A stretch of DNA of 64,000 bases from Pyrrhoderma lamaoense (GCA_002794735.1 NBAZ01000002.1:1612001-1676000); one strand, 5' to 3'. Shown: positions 49,865-63,600, numbered from the stretch's first letter. Numbers and translations are program-made. The notes: generated by a model not told the origin, from the sequence alone.

Positions 49865-51853
49865 ATGGTTGCCGCTCCAAACTCTGAACCAGTCACCCCA
49901 ATCTCCCCTCATGAAGTTGCAGACAGCGTCGAGAGCCCTCGTCCAAAGGACGTCGGTATACTGGGAATGGAGATGTACTTCCCCCGTCGTGTATGTTCCC
50001 TCTCTCTCACTAGCATATATATGTATATACACTCTGTATCCTAACCTTACCGTTTTTGAACAGTGCATCTCCGAGGAAGACCTGGAAGTCTTCGACGGTG
50101 TTGCCAAGGGCAAGTACACCATCGGTCTTGGCCAGCAGTATATGGCTTGTACTGATGACCGTGAGGATATCAACTCTTTCGCTCTCTCCGGTCAGTCCCT
50201 TCTCTTATTGTTCTCATTTCGAGTGAAATGAGATCGAACGAAAAATGAATCTGTTCATACTAACGCCCCCTCCGTTGATCGTGTGACAGTGGTCTCCTCC
50301 CTACTCGAAAAGTACAACATTGATCCAAAGAGCATCGGTCGTCTTGATGTCGGCACTGAGACCATCATTGATAAATCAAAGTCCGTCAAGACCGTCCTTA
50401 TGGATCTCTTCGCCTCCTCAGGCAACACCGACATCGAGGGTATCGACTCCAAGAACGCTTGCTACGGTTCAACCGCAGCTCTTTTCAACGCCATCAACTG
50501 GATCGAATCTTCTTCCTGGGACGGTCGCAACGCAATCGTCTTCGCGGGTGATATCGCCATCTACGCCGAAGGTGGTGCTCGTCCAGTCGGTGGTGCTGGG
50601 GCTTGTGCAATGCTCATCGGTCCGAATGCGCCGTTGGTATTTGAACGTACGTGACTGATGTCGAGGGGCATTCTATTCTATTTTATTTTTTCAAATCAAA
50701 AAGTCTAATATTCTCTTTCTCATTCTATAATAGCGATCCACGGCACACACATGGCCAACACTTACGACTTCTACAAGCCAAAATTAGATTCTGAATACCC
50801 TGAAGTCGATGGCCCACTATCTATCACTACCTATCTGTCTGCTTTAGATGCTTCATATTCACGTTACCGTGAAAAGACCGCCAAGGCGTTCAAATACAAC
50901 CCAGACAATACCTCAAGGGATCCCAAATGCATTTTCTCTCTTGACAGTGTAGACTACCCCATCTTCCACTCTCCCTATGGCAAGCTTGTCCAAAAGGGAC
51001 ATGGACGTCTTCTCTACAACGATTTCCTCTCTGATCCCAAACACCCCAAGTTCTCTACCATCCCAGAACCTGAGAAGCTTACCGGAATGGCTTACAAGGC
51101 TACGTTGACGGACAAGAATGTTGAGAAGCAATTCATCGCCCTTGCTGGTGCGCAGCACAAAGCGTCTGTACTTCCTTCAATGCACTGCGCCAAGCGCTGT
51201 GGTAACATGTACACCGCCTCTCTCTATGGCGGTCTTGCCTCACTTGTCAGTGCTGTCCCCCCAGCAGAGTTACGCGGGAAACGTCTCAGTATGTTTGCTT
51301 ATGGTTCAGGCTGTGCATCCAGTTTCTACACGATACGTGTAAAAGGTGACACAACTGCGATCAGAGAGAAGATGGACCTGCTCAATCGTTTGGCATCAAT
51401 GAAGGTCGTACCTTGCCAGGAATATGTTGATGCGCTCAAGGTAAGCTTATCAACTTCGTCTATTGATTTTATATCCGTTATCAGCACCACACATTTTTGC
51501 TACCTCGTTTCTGAGCGCTTTCGTGGCTCCCGTTGTCCTGCGACGCTCAATACCACTCGCCCAATGATATTGATCAAAAGTATCAACATCATAATTTTTT
51601 TATCTTTCTTTCAGTTTCACCCTGTATCTTACACCTTGCTTCTTTTTTCTTTCTCTTTTTGATTCCCTTTTCACTCTTCCTTCCGCACGTGTACTGATCG
51701 TCGCCTTTCTTGGTCTAGCTTCGTGAGAAGAACCACAATGCTGGAGCCTACACCCCAGAAGGATCTATTGAGAACGTCTGGCCGGGTGCTTATTACCTTG
51801 AGAGCATCGATGACAAGTATCGTCGTAAATACGCTCGTGCACCAATCGCATAA
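49865..51853 (+). CDS. ERG13: Hydroxymethylglutaryl-CoA synthase
   Basis: It condenses acetyl-CoA with acetoacetyl-CoA to HMG-CoA, the second step of the mevalonate/sterol pathway. Five exons (49865-49990, 50064-50190, 50290-50646, 50734-51440, 51719-51853) total 1452 nt, or 483 residues, the normal family length. All joins keep the frame; donors are GTATGT, GTCAGT, GTACGT and GTAAGC. Features in order: [49 protein letters not shown] (catalytic Glu region), [14 protein letters not shown] with the acyl-forming Cys, [33 protein letters not shown] with the substrate-binding His, LFAYGSG-type [14 protein letters not shown], and the C-terminal [20 protein letters not shown] followed by the acidic/basic end. 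The longest intron (about 280 nt) lies before the last exon. No presequence, so the cytosolic form. Confidence 0.96.
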
Positions 51854-52805
51854 GCAAGACGAAGAAGAAAAAATGCAGCTTTATGAAACAGAACCTCCCT
51901 TTTACCTCATCCTCCCTCATGGGTTCTGCTTTTTTTCCAATGCCGGTTTTTTTCTAATGCATGCGTATAACGTTCCTATCCACGCCCAATCCACCTAACT
52001 ACCTGTCTCTCTCGCGACCCAACCGTCCCTGGACGCCCTGTTACCTCTATAGACTCCCCTCTCCAACCCGTTCTAGTCCGGAAGATGATATCCTAGTGGC
52101 CTTTTTTTTTCTTCTTCATCCTCCATCATCCCTATCTCTATCTCTACCTCTATCTGCTCGCTTAAACGCCTATTTTCCCGGTTACGTCAAGCTTGCTTGC
52201 TTCCACACACCCACACCTACAGTAACACACAACAATAAGGATAAGAAAGGAAAGGAAAGGAAGAAAAAAAAAGTCCCTCCCTCCCCCTTACCGCTAATCA
52301 GATCTCTATTCCGACTTCATCCCCCACCCCTTCCCCCTCTCCCCTCATGGGCCTTTTATAAACTAACTAACGAAAGCAGCTGGGAAATGCTAAGTTTGAA
52401 GTTCGAAATGCCCCCCCTCCACCCATCTCTCCTCCTCCTTCGTCCCGTTTTGAATCTCTTTTATACGAATATTCATCTTTATATTTTAGGCATACCTTCT
52501 GTAGTTTAGATATATCACCTTTTTCTCTCCTCTCCTCCCTCTCCTCCTCCCCGTCTCCATTTTTCCCCTGGTCACTAGCAACCAGGTTCTAGGAGAGGCG
52601 AGGCACTATTACTACTACTTAGTTCTTATTTCTATCTCCTTTTTTCTAACGCTTTTTAAACTCATCTTCATCTTACTTTATTCGGTCCTCCCTCCTTCTC
52701 ATTCTTCTCATCCGTCTCCCACAACTTTTTAAAGTTGAGGTCTTTAATATAAGTAATAGAAAGAAAATGGAATTTTTACTCAGTTTTTTTTTTTCTTTTT
52801 TTTTA

Positions 52806-52850
52806 CGTGTGTGTGTGTGTGTGATTGTGTGTGACTGTCTGTCTGTCTCA
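52806..52850. repeat. GT/CTGT microsatellite
   Basis: A GT repeat is followed by GACTGTCTGTCTGTCT units. Confidence 0.85.
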
Positions 52851-53292
52851 GTGTCTGCTTAGTGAATTAAAGAATTCAGAGAAGATTTGTAGAGGTGAGA
52901 TTGCAAGATCTTTTCGTACATAGACAATACAAAATCGATACGTATATGATACATGATACATTACACACATGAACAATAAAGACGCAGATTCAGATTCGGA
53001 TCTACGCTCTCCATCCGAAAAGAAAAGAAAAACAAAGAAGAGGAATTCTATTTTCTTGGTACTTCTACATAAACACTCTTAACTCTCACTCTTAGGTATA
53101 CTCAGAGCAGATGAGTACATACTAGTTAGTTAGTTGATTGATTGATTAATGATAGACATAGATATAGACATAGACATAGACATAGATATAAATATATTGT
53201 ATTAGGATGTATCGTGTTGTATAATAGATACGGACAGGTAACGATAACGTCGAATAAGTACAAAAGTACAAAAGCACAATAAAGGGGGAGAT

Positions 53293-53342
53293 TAGTAGTA
53301 GTAGTAGTAGCAGTAGTAGTAGTAGTAGTACTAGTCGTCGTC
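53293..53342. repeat. TAG trinucleotide array with TCG end
   Basis: About twelve TAG/CAG units are followed by GTCGTCG. Confidence 0.85.
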
Positions 53343-55340
53343 GTGCTAAGTACTTTACAGATTTGATTGAGTTGATTGAGTTGATTGAATTGATATACAC
53401 TCGGTACGACGTTATCCAACCACCAATCCGATATTCGATATTCGACACAATTTACGTTACGACACGACACGACACTACACTACACTACACTACAAAGCGA
53501 CACAAAACACTCTAATCCACGGATCAACTCACCAACCACCATCCATCGTCCATCAACCACCAACCACCAAAAAGATCCCAGCTCAGTACCTTACAAACAA
53601 CACCTCACCATACACACCTTACACACGCGCATATCAACACCTAAAACGCATAGTGTATAAAGCCAGTCACAGGGTAAATTAAATGATCATACTAGTACAG
53701 GTACAGGTACATTGTTCGACATACTCTGTTCGTCCGTCACTATTCGTACGCGTACCTTAACAACTTATAACCTATAACCTATATCCTATGATCTATAATG
53801 TATGATCTACTAACGGTATTGATTTATCAATTAGCCAATTTACTATTATTGCTGTTACTATCATTGTTGTTATTATTATAATAATTATCATACTAACCTT
53901 TTCCACGTCTTACGTCTCTCACGTTAACGTTTCAAAAGCTAGAGAGTCCCCCCTCTTTATTGTTCACTAACGAAGAAAAAGGAAAAAGTATGAGTAGGTA
54001 TGTATCTGTAGACATAACCATAGTCATAGACGTGGACATAGACATAGATATAGATAATAAGACATAGATACAAATACAAAATACAGATATAACACAAACG
54101 TACAAAGTACATGTACATGTACACGCAAACTATAAATATACGAACGTATCCGAGAAAGAGAAAGAGAGGTTAATCAAACCAAATTAAGAGATAGCTCGAA
54201 GCCTTTCTTATTCACCATTACACTATTGCTATTGCTACTACTGCTACTAGCACTTGCTAAACTACCATAAAGTGCTATCCCGACACTAGATACTAAATAG
54301 AGATCCCCGCGCTTTTAGACCTGAGAAACGGAAAAAAAAATGAGTGTTGAGTGATGAAGTGTTGAATCTCAAATCTCAAACCCGGGATTCGGACACGAGA
54401 GGAGGGGAGGAAGGGACGTGTTAGCGAGGGGGAAGCTTTAACGCTACTTGGATGAATCAATTGAACTGAATTAACAAAAATGACAACAACAAAAAAGGGG
54501 GAAGAATTAATAAAGTTATGTTTGACATTATCAATTTACGAATACGAGCTATAGGCAACGTATACAGGGGGGGGGGGTAACAATAAAGTAAAACGTCCAA
54601 AACGAACGGAGAACACTGGAGAGATTAGATTTGATATAGATTATCAAGATACAATTACACTCCGCGCGCATATAAGTACAATTACACACACAATACATAC
54701 GCTAACTATATATACATACACTTATCATACACTTTTACACTGTACATAAGACAAAAGAGAAAAAAAAGTCACTTTACGTTACATTACATGTCCCCCTCCC
54801 CTTTTCCATATTTTTCGCCCTACTTATTGCATACCAGTCCATCCGAAATGGCGTTGTGATATAATCCAGACAGTATCCGTGAACAAAGAAAGAAAGAAAG
54901 AACGAAATAGTGGATATGAGTTGTGATAAATAAAGAAGTGAGAAAATTGTACTGTAAGAGAGAAAGAAGAAAATGTAGTTGAGGTTTAGGCCCTATAACG
55001 TTATCACAGACATTTACATGACATGTAGATTCTCGGACGAGTGATCCTCCCGATCGAAGAATTGGAGATCTGCATGCATACGTATTCACAGAGAACAAAA
55101 GGAATGAATAGATAGAGCAGGGAGAGGACAAAGGGAAGGATGTTAAAAAGAAAAGAAGATGAAAGATAGATGTAAAGAGGAATGAATACGGGAGGGTTGA
55201 AGACAAAGTCGTAAAAGCAAGACAAAAAAGAACAAGATTGCCCGGGCGAAACTAGATCTTCAATACCCTACACGAGATCGCTAATCTGCTCCTTGCAAAG
55301 GGAAGTCCAAAGCAATTCTCTCAGTGGACGTCTTGACCCC

Positions 55341-56780
55341 TCAATTCTTTTCACCAGGGTCTCTCGAGTTTAACCTATAATCAAAACGAATATTGAATGC
55401 AAAGAAATTCGTCATTAGCATACGTATCCACATTCTCCAAAACCAGGATCCCCCAAATTCCATATCAATTCGAAAATAACTGCACACAACCCCAAGATTA
55501 GGAATGATTATCATGACAGAAAGAAGGCGCCTCCCATCAAAACAAAGGAAGGAAGAAGAAAAAGGGTGGAAGGGGGTGGCCAAATCATTACTCACCGCAG
55601 AAGCAACCCTCCAAATTTCCTCCCTGATAATCCTCTCAAATCTCTCCAAATTCCTAAAAACGTTCATCCGACATTCCTCACAACAACTAGACGAACAGAC
55701 AGCCTGAGCTAAGATCCCACAACTTATGACCCTATCAGATAATGGAGCTCTCTGGATCTCACATCTAGCCGTTTCGCGCAACGTAGCCCACCAAGCAGGT
55801 AACTTGTGACCAAAGCGATCTACTCCGCAGCTTTCTTTTGGTTTGGTTATTTTGAGAGGGCATTCGAGTTCTCGGACTAGGCAACGCCAGGATGATGGGA
55901 TGTCACGAGAATTAAGTGTGGGGGAAGGTTCGAAAACTAGTCTATCCACTTCGTCGCTCACACGTCTTTGGTATGTGATCAATCTGAAGAGTGCACCCCC
56001 AGAAATCCGGTCCAAACCAGAGAAGTACTCCAAGTTACCGCTGTCAGGACATTTCAGACATTCCTTTGCAGCTAAGTGGGCTAAGGACTCTAACTTGTGC
56101 TCACACGCGAGAGCATACACCTCCAAAGATCGTCTTTGTTTTTGCTTTTGGCTCCACTCCTGGGTATGGGTGGAACCATGTCCTTGGTTTTGACCCTGGA
56201 AAGAATCCAACCCCAAAACAATGTTCTGCAAGTGCTTTTCAATCTTGTAGAGTACCAGCGACATCTCATATTTCTGAGCAGCTATTAACACACCAGCCAA
56301 AACATCAAAATTATCCAACTTCGGCGTTTCCACGGGATACAACAACCGGAGTAAAGTATCAAGAACGACCGCATTTGACTCGAACATCGTAACAATAGGT
56401 AACCCATCTTCTGACATCTCTTCACCTGGGATAGATGATGCAGGAGCGTGTCCATCGGCATATGCTTTTATACAGAAATTAGGAAGCTCTCCAAACCCAT
56501 AGATATGTGGTGCTGGTTGAGGTTTAGCTAGTACCATCATATCCTGAAATATAGGAGAAGCAAGAGCGAGGATACCCTTCATCACGCGAAAGTCCACTCC
56601 ATCGCAAGAACGCAAAACTAAGTCTGCGTAGTGCGCACTCTCATTGAAAGGAGGCAAGACACAGAAGTTACTGTTGCCAGCACCAGCAGAAGTTGAGGTA
56701 GTAGTACCCGTCACCGTGGTGGAAGCGAGTACTCTTTTAATTGTCGCAGTAGTACTACTAGTAGTTGTAGTCGTAGCCAT
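55341..56780 (-). CDS. BTB/POZ-domain protein
   Basis: A single frame of 479 residues. A Thr/Ser-rich start (MATTTTTSSTTATIKR) leads into a BTB/POZ fold: FNESAHYADLVLRSCDGVDF, then RVMKGILALASPIFQDMM, and NAVVLDTLLRLLYPVETPKL, DVLAGVLIAAQKYEM, which is the usual helix order of a dimerising BTB domain. The C-terminal half has a Cys-rich helical segment (CSSSCCEECRMNVFRNLERF) seen in many basidiomycete BTB proteins. Such proteins are often adaptors for Cul3 ubiquitin ligases or transcription factors; no further domain is present to choose. A GTGAGT donor at about 55598 with an acceptor CAG near 55480 could splice the last part, replacing the unusual hydrophobic C-terminus by a short end, so the exact C-terminus is uncertain. 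Confidence 0.82.
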   Translation of the reverse strand: MATTTTTSSTTATIKRVLASTTVTGTTTSTSAGAGNSNFCVLPPFNESAHYADLVLRSCDGVDFRVMKGILALASPIFQDMMVLAKPQPAPHIYGFGELPNFCIKAYADGHAPASSIPGEEMSEDGLPIVTMFESNAVVLDTLLRLLYPVETPKLDNFDVLAGVLIAAQKYEMSLVLYKIEKHLQNIVLGLDSFQGQNQGHGSTHTQEWSQKQKQRRSLEVYALACEHKLESLAHLAAKECLKCPDSGNLEYFSGLDRISGGALFRLITYQRRVSDEVDRLVFEPSPTLNSRDIPSSWRCLVRELECPLKITKPKESCGVDRFGHKLPAWWATLRETARCEIQRAPLSDRVISCGILAQAVCSSSCCEECRMNVFRNLERFERIIREEIWRVASAVSNDLATPFHPFSSSFLCFDGRRLLSVMIIIPNLGVVCSYFRIDMEFGGSWFWRMWIRMLMTNFFAFNIRFDYRLNSRDPGEKN

Positions 56781-57664
56781 GTCTCATTCACCGTTAAACA
56801 GCACCTTCACAACGACGAAATCTCAGACGCCTTCGCTTTCTGTTCTGCGTCGCCTATTCCCCGCTGGGAAGAAGCTACTTACACAATAAGTGACTTGAAC
56901 CCCACCAGACCTCCTGTGGGAGCTAAGTAATATTCACATTTCTTCGCAATTGAATTACTCATTAGGTCACAAGACATTCTCCATCCGTTACGAAGGGAGC
57001 TTGGAGGGAAAAGGAAGGAGCTGGTTTCAAAGGCAGCTGATGCTGATTAGACGACACATGATTGGTTAGAGGGGACTTGGTCACTGGTGCTCACGGGGCC
57101 AGTGTAATAACACAAGATAATACATTTGAATGACTCCGCAGAATTATGAAGCTTACACTTCTCCTAGGAATTCTTCTCTTTAATAAAAACTAATGGGAAG
57201 CGCCTTGATGGTAGTAGTGGGTTTTGGTCAAGTCGAGTCTATGTTTGATGTAGTCCTTGTCAAGGGGTATTACTTTAGGGATATTCGGTACAAATATTCA
57301 TAAATAACCGTGTTCAATAATCAATCACCTTCAACTAAATCTAAAATAGCGTTAGTTTGAGATCTAAGTAATTTTTCGTTAAGTAGAGAATACCGTACGT
57401 CTGCCGTCATCACCTTTTTATCCAGTCAATGAATTAATCAGAATCATGAATCACTAATGATATACCACACTATACTATCCATATTTTTACATAACACAGA
57501 CAAGGAAGGAAAGAAAACTAATAATAAACGTCACGGAACGTAAATCAAAATTCAAATTGCAAAATGAAAAAGAAGATAGCACGGGAAAGCAAGACGTTGT
57601 CCTGAAAGCGGTAGAGTAAATACAACATTTGAAATTAAAATAGTAAAAACCGAAAAATCCTGGA
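56781..57664. other. Intergenic stretch between the BTB gene and the DNMT5-like 3' end
   Basis: About 880 bp, AT-rich, with the BTB upstream region on the left. No gene is seen. Confidence 0.45.
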
Positions 57665-60600
57665 TTAAGTTATTTTCTTTTTAGTCCGTTGCTCGTAGAT
57701 CTCCATATCAATCGTGTTCGTGGTCAAGAAGCGCCAGATGTGGACGAGGTTGGTTTGACCATAACGTCTCAGACGACCTATAGCCTGTGTCTCACAAGCG
57801 TCATAGATCTCTTGAGTTGTAGTTAGGAGCGGACTCAAGAAGATAGCATGATTAGCGCTTGTAAGGTTGGCACCACTGGCGCTTTCATCGGTTACAATTA
57901 AAAGGAGTACCCGTTCCTCTGAATCATTCTGGAACTTCTCAAGGTTTTTAGATTTTTGTGCCGCACTACCTTTGATTTCAAGGAATTTGATGTGGTTCGC
58001 AGTGAACGCTTCGGCAACTTTCTTCATAAGATCGGGAATTGAACGAAAACAAGGACTCGTTCACGTTTTGGGATACGTTTCCTAAATGATGAAGTCAGCC
58101 TTAAATGCGCGTCAAAACCAAATAATACGCATGTATACTTACTTTATCAACTCTACGACCTTTTCGAGTTTCAAACCGAAGTGCCTTCCATTACCATCTC
58201 TGGCCACATCATCGACTCCGAGAGTGTCACCTTTTACGATGTTCAAAGTACGGGCGGCTGCTCGACAAGCGCCAGATGGTGCATACACGCATTCTTCACG
58301 CTCAGCAAAGCTAGTTACACAGCTCAAGCAGCCCATATGACCACATGAAGAAAGAACTGCAACCTCTTCAATCGGAATATCATCTCTACCACACGCAGGA
58401 CATGAAACCTTGGGTGGCTCTTCAGCTTGACGTTGAAGATCACGAACAACAGTAAAGTATCGAAGAGATCGAACACGACCGACAAGTTCCTTAGTCAATC
58501 TCCGTAGATCATGGGTTAACTCTCGAAGCTCCCAAATGAGGTCACTTGTTGAATCTTTGCCCTTGCCTTTGCCCTTATTCTTCGCGTTCGCGGCTGATCT
58601 TCCGTCAAGCGCTTTATCCGTCGCCGAAGACAATGGACCGTTGATACCAGCAGCCTTGAGTACATCTATAGCTACGGCATTGGCATCTTTATCACCGATA
58701 CCCTCATTATAGGTTACCCGGACATATTCTTGGAAATAAGTCTCCTCATCAGTTTTTCCAATTCCCTTTTGCATTTTAAGCGCCTCTTTAAGCTTTTGGA
58801 CGAGTTCCCTTTTACAGTCCTCCAGTTGCTTTGTTCTTTCTTGGACGATCACCTCACAAGCCTTCATTGCGTTCTCTTCATCCTTGTAGTCAAGGTCAAA
58901 GTGTGAACAACGCTTTAACAAGGCTTCTTCAGCCGAACTAGGAAGTGTTCATTTAAGAAAGATCACAGCAAAGGATTAATTTAACAACTTACTTGCTTTC
59001 TCCGAGAGCTTGGGCAAGGCGCTTCTCCCTATCACTTTCCGTTTTCCTCCCTCGCTTGATGGTCATATCCAAAGCGCGGAGATGATGTTCAAGCTCAAGG
59101 TAGATCGCACGCTCAGCTGCAGGTAAATTGACCAGCTCAATCTTCTCTTCCCAAGGAATCTCGTCAATTTCTGCAATGTTCTGTTGAAGGATTAGTAAAA
59201 ACGACATATGCTGAGATCGTAAGAATAGCTCACCTGACGCACGAACTGGTCTAAGAAAGTTTGCCCAAGCTGATGTCGATGAGCGTGCCATTCCAGACTA
59301 TGGACTTCACGGAAAGAGTGGAACTTTTCCGTATCTAAAGTGATGCATCGTTTAAAAGCGTATCTTTTTGAGAAACATAAATCAGAGCAATTTACCTGTC
59401 TGCTCCCTTTTGCGTTTCTTAACTTGCGCCGACTGGCCTTCGCCGTCATCATCAACACCCAGATGAATGTCCAAGAACGCGGAAATTGTTTTCAAGGACG
59501 CAAAATCATGAATAGGCGGTGTACCTGAAAGTACCCATCTACGAGTCGCCGTGAGTTTCTGCACCAAGGACAGAATCTTTCCGTCTAGGTAGGTGTATTC
59601 ATCAATGACAAGACGAGTGAAGTGGAACATTTCAAGAGGCGGAGCGTGCATCTGCTTCCAGTTAGACTTGGCGGTTGATTTAAGTTTCCAAGGATCTGTT
59701 TCCTCCCTCAGTTTTTGGGGCTTTGCCGGTTTCTCTGCAGCCTTGGCTTTAGACTTTACAGGTTTCTTAGGAGCTGGATCCTCGTCAAGCATTTCAACAT
59801 CAGTAGTTGGTGCCGATTTTCTCGCCCTCTTCGTTGGTCTACTCGTCTTAGCTGGCTTCTTTGTAGGTTTCTTCACCGAACTACCATCGCTTTCCTCAGT
59901 TTCTTCAGCAGATACATTATCATCGCTTTCCTCCTCGGATGGCGAGAGTTCAAAGTCAGAGGACCCTGCCTTACGTTTAACAGGTTTCTTAAACTTTGGT
60001 TTCTTCGCGGGAGTTTTAGCTGAACTGGCTTTCCCGCCTTTAGGTACTACTTCCTCTATTTCCGAATCAGATTCGATTAATGAAATACGATTGACCCGCC
60101 TGCGAAGACTTATTTTTGTGGATTCAGCATCAGAGGACTCGATTGCTGAAGGGGCATCGGATGTTGGTGGTGCTGTGAATTCGGCATCTGAGGATGGAGA
60201 CGACGTCTTTGCCGAGCTATATTTGAGTTCCTTGCTTATCGGAATAACGACCTCTAGTATCATATTTGAAGGCGGAGGGATATTTCCGGCTTCGTCCTTA
60301 TCAACATCCATACTCTCACTCTCAGCAGCTTTAACCTGCGATACTTCAACTGTTTCGCGAAGTTTTGCACCTTTTAACCGTTTCTTCTGAACGAAGATAT
60401 CTGCATCATTGTCTACAGAAAGAATGTGAGCATATAAGCTTAAACTAGTATAGAAAGACAACATTTACGTACCCTTCTTTCGTGCCTCGTGAATAGCCCT
60501 ATTCACTGCTTCTGATCCCTCAGAGCGTAGACGTTCAACCTGATCACGCAGAGAGGACAGAATTTGTTCAAGTCGGGCATTGAAGTAACGTCCATCCTGG

Positions 60601-63600
60601 TTAGGAAGAGTACCTGCAGCTGCGAAAGCCTCGAGGTTCGACAAGTACACTCCACTATGGAATAAATTAGATGCAACGACAATAATGTCCGCATCTATGA
60701 CATCTTGAATCGTCAATGAATTCAAGTTGCTCGCGGTAGAGATTACTTCCACAATGAAATGGTCGCCAGTGAATTTCTTGATTTCAGAAGCCCATTGGCG
60801 AGTTAGATGAGGAGGTACGACAATAAGTGTACCTCTGACATAAATCTTGCCCCGAACCTGCTCGCTCTGTTGAGAACGGGATTCTTGTTTCACGGATTTT
60901 TCTGCACTATCAATGAGGCCAAGGGTGATTGCAGTTTTACCATAACCAACTTCATCTGCAAGTACACCACCTCGAACATGAACAGGACGTTGTGCACGTC
61001 CCTCTACACGCCAGTTCAAATGCGTTAAGATGGCTTCTGCAATTTCCTCTTCTACGAATGGCTCTGCCTCCGGAGACTCTGTTTTAGCATCCAGCCCAGA
61101 GAACGCAGTTGCTCCTTTCGCAAAGGAAGTTTGAAGTGCTTTGGCTGTTCAATTTCAGGATCGTTCCTGTTACTACGAAGTATAAACTTTGGTAGATTCA
61201 GCTTGGCCGGATCCGTGAAGTTCGTGTCAAATCTCCAAGCGAACTGGGGTGGTTCCGTTCTTCCCTTTTTAGGTAGTCGTGCAAGTGCTCTATGAACTAA
61301 GGAAGCCGTATTTACACCAATTCGAACAGTCCCAACCCCGAACTCTCTTCTAGTTTAAGCTGCGTTACAAACGGGAGGGTCTATTCTTGAGTGCCCGTTC
61401 AAACGAACCAGCTTGGGACGCATCCTCAATGGCACGTATCTTTCCCTTGTCATTTTTGGTCCATCGAATCGCTGGAGCTGAAGGAGAGCAGCGATTGCAA
61501 ACGTGGAATTCACTGTCGCCGAGCAAGTCAATTTCGGTCCAAGAATTGTGTTCATTAATGTTTTTGACCCGTTCGAGAAGCCAAGCCAAAGCATGGAAAG
61601 TTACTCGTTCGTTAACCTTGTCCACTTCAACCCATTTCCCTCGAGGCCATTCAGAGCTAGCCTGACCTTGAGGGGCACTTTACAGACTAAGATAGCCTTT
61701 GCACTCTTGCAGTCTTCAGTCGAAGCTGAGATTTTCAGAGAGCTTGCTGGGACAGAGAAAATTGCCTTACGGTCCTTCGTGGGCTGATAGATAGACCCTA
61801 TTCAGCGAGTTTCTGTGAAAATTAGTGAAGTAACTCACCTCCATCGTGACAGAAGCAGTTGTTACCCACATGCAGAGGATATTACACAGAACAAGTGAAT
61901 CCTTTCCACATCCGCTTGCCTCCACTTGGGGTCGAGCTTACAAACGACCGGTCGTGTCTCTCCAAACTGATAGCGACGCTTGCTGATGGAGAACACGAAT
62001 GGATCTTCGCTCGCAGTACCACACCGAGTCGGGTCAAGGAAGAAAAAGAGGGGAGGGAGCGACTTATCATCGTTGCCAACTTCTTTTCTATGAAGCGCAC
62101 TAGTCGCCGTTCCACATTTTTCCAGTAGTGTGTATGTTCCCGTTATATCACGCTCAAGAAGAGAAGAATCTCCTTCTTTAACTGATATCTCAAGCTGCGA
62201 GTAAACAGTCATATCCTTGTATTTACCTAAGAGTCCAAGTCGTGCAGGCCAGGCAGGAATTTGCTCCCCTTTACCTTTATAGAAAGCTTGATAGCAACAG
62301 GCTTTGGGAGCGCAACTTCCCATTTGCCGTTCAAGAGTCCTTCAGTAACATCGCATGCGAGCAACAGGGTTATCCAAAATTCGGCGGATCTCACTATTGG
62401 CGGGTTCCTTGGCCTCCGCTTGAGCAAACAGACGCCATTCAGGCTGTTGTGGGTGCAGAAGCAGCTCTAGACTTCCTTGAGGAGATTTGAACGTCGCGAT
62501 CCATATTTCTTGTCGCTTTAGTTCTACAAAACGTTGCTCAGAGGAAGCAACTCTCAAGACAGCTGATCGCCAAGCATTCCATTTCTTTTCAGGAATTTCT
62601 GGCGCATGACTAGAACGGAGACCATCTAAAAGCTCTTTAGTGAGACCCGTGAATGTTATACTCATTGGCAGTGCTGATCTGAGTTCACGAGAGAATATCA
62701 AAGGGGAAGGCGAGGAGAACCACTGAAATCTATGGGTTGATAGTTATGTTCTGGACGGCCACCGCATTTCTCACAAGATGTTGTCCCGCAATCTACACAG
62801 CGATTCAAAAGACGTGAAGTCATGTCAGATCTTCCTTCACATTCACACAGCCGAGAACTTGCGGTTGCTTTCATGAGAATATCAGAAAGATCACTTTCAA
62901 GGGTAGTTGATAAGTCAAGAGGGCCCTCCACAAGCCCTTCTTCTCCCGATATATGATCTTCTACCCTACCTTGAGAAACACGATCTGCATTGATTCCCGA
63001 CCCATAGTGAGCATCTACGCCCGAGTTTCCTGCCTTCTCTTCATAGGTGTCGACATCGTTCCCCTCCTTTAGTAAGCTTTTCCCTACAACTAAAGCGGCG
63101 AGCATACACGATCCAACGACCGTGGTTGACATGGCATTACCAGCAAGATCTGCTAACTGATCTTCCGTTTCACGGGTAAGTAGAAGTTTATCAACAGGTA
63201 GCCCCTGCATGGACAAAGCTTCTAGTCCAACCATGGGCCCACCTCGATTTGTGATGTAGGGGATCATAGATGGCGTTAGACAAGGACAAACTCCGAGTCT
63301 TTTAGACCCAATTTCTCTATCGACATTTTGAGAAAGATTCCATACTTGCCTATGAAATTGCATTAGATATCCACCACAAACAGTAGGTATTTCTTAGCGT
63401 ACGTTTTGAAAGAGGGATCAATGCCTTGCTTTGCATAACGAAGCAAAGTTATGTCCATCAGGTCCCACACTCGCTCAACTTGAACAATACCCCAATCGCC
63501 CCATGCGAAATCCGGAAGTTTACAGTAACCACCGTCATCCCAGCTGGTTAAGGACGCTTAGGACCCAATTGCTCCTCTAACCGTGCACGCTGGTGCCGAG

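Larger units (their letters stand above)
51854..55340. other. Gene-poor, simple-sequence-rich 3.5-kb region
   Basis: It holds 3' sequence of HMG-CoA synthase and then low-complexity DNA: CT-rich strands at 51960-52590, GT/TGTC repeats at 52806-52850, TAGACA-type repeats at 53156-53190, a TAG trinucleotide array at 53293-53331, ACACTACACT repeats at 53463-53495, and an eleven-G run near 54570. Open frames here follow the repeats and have no domain character. Together with the 44-49.8 kb region, HMG-CoA synthase is isolated by about 9 kb of such DNA. Confidence 0.5.

Noticed and set aside
54960..55080. Possible tRNA-like fold near 55.0 kb
   Set aside because: There is no acceptor stem, T-arm GTTCRA box or anticodon loop in the right spacing on either strand.
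59593..60390. 265-codon plus-strand frame rich in Ser, Phe and Leu
   Set aside because: It is the antisense of the Lys/Glu-rich insert of the DNMT5-like gene; the composition follows from the opposite strand.
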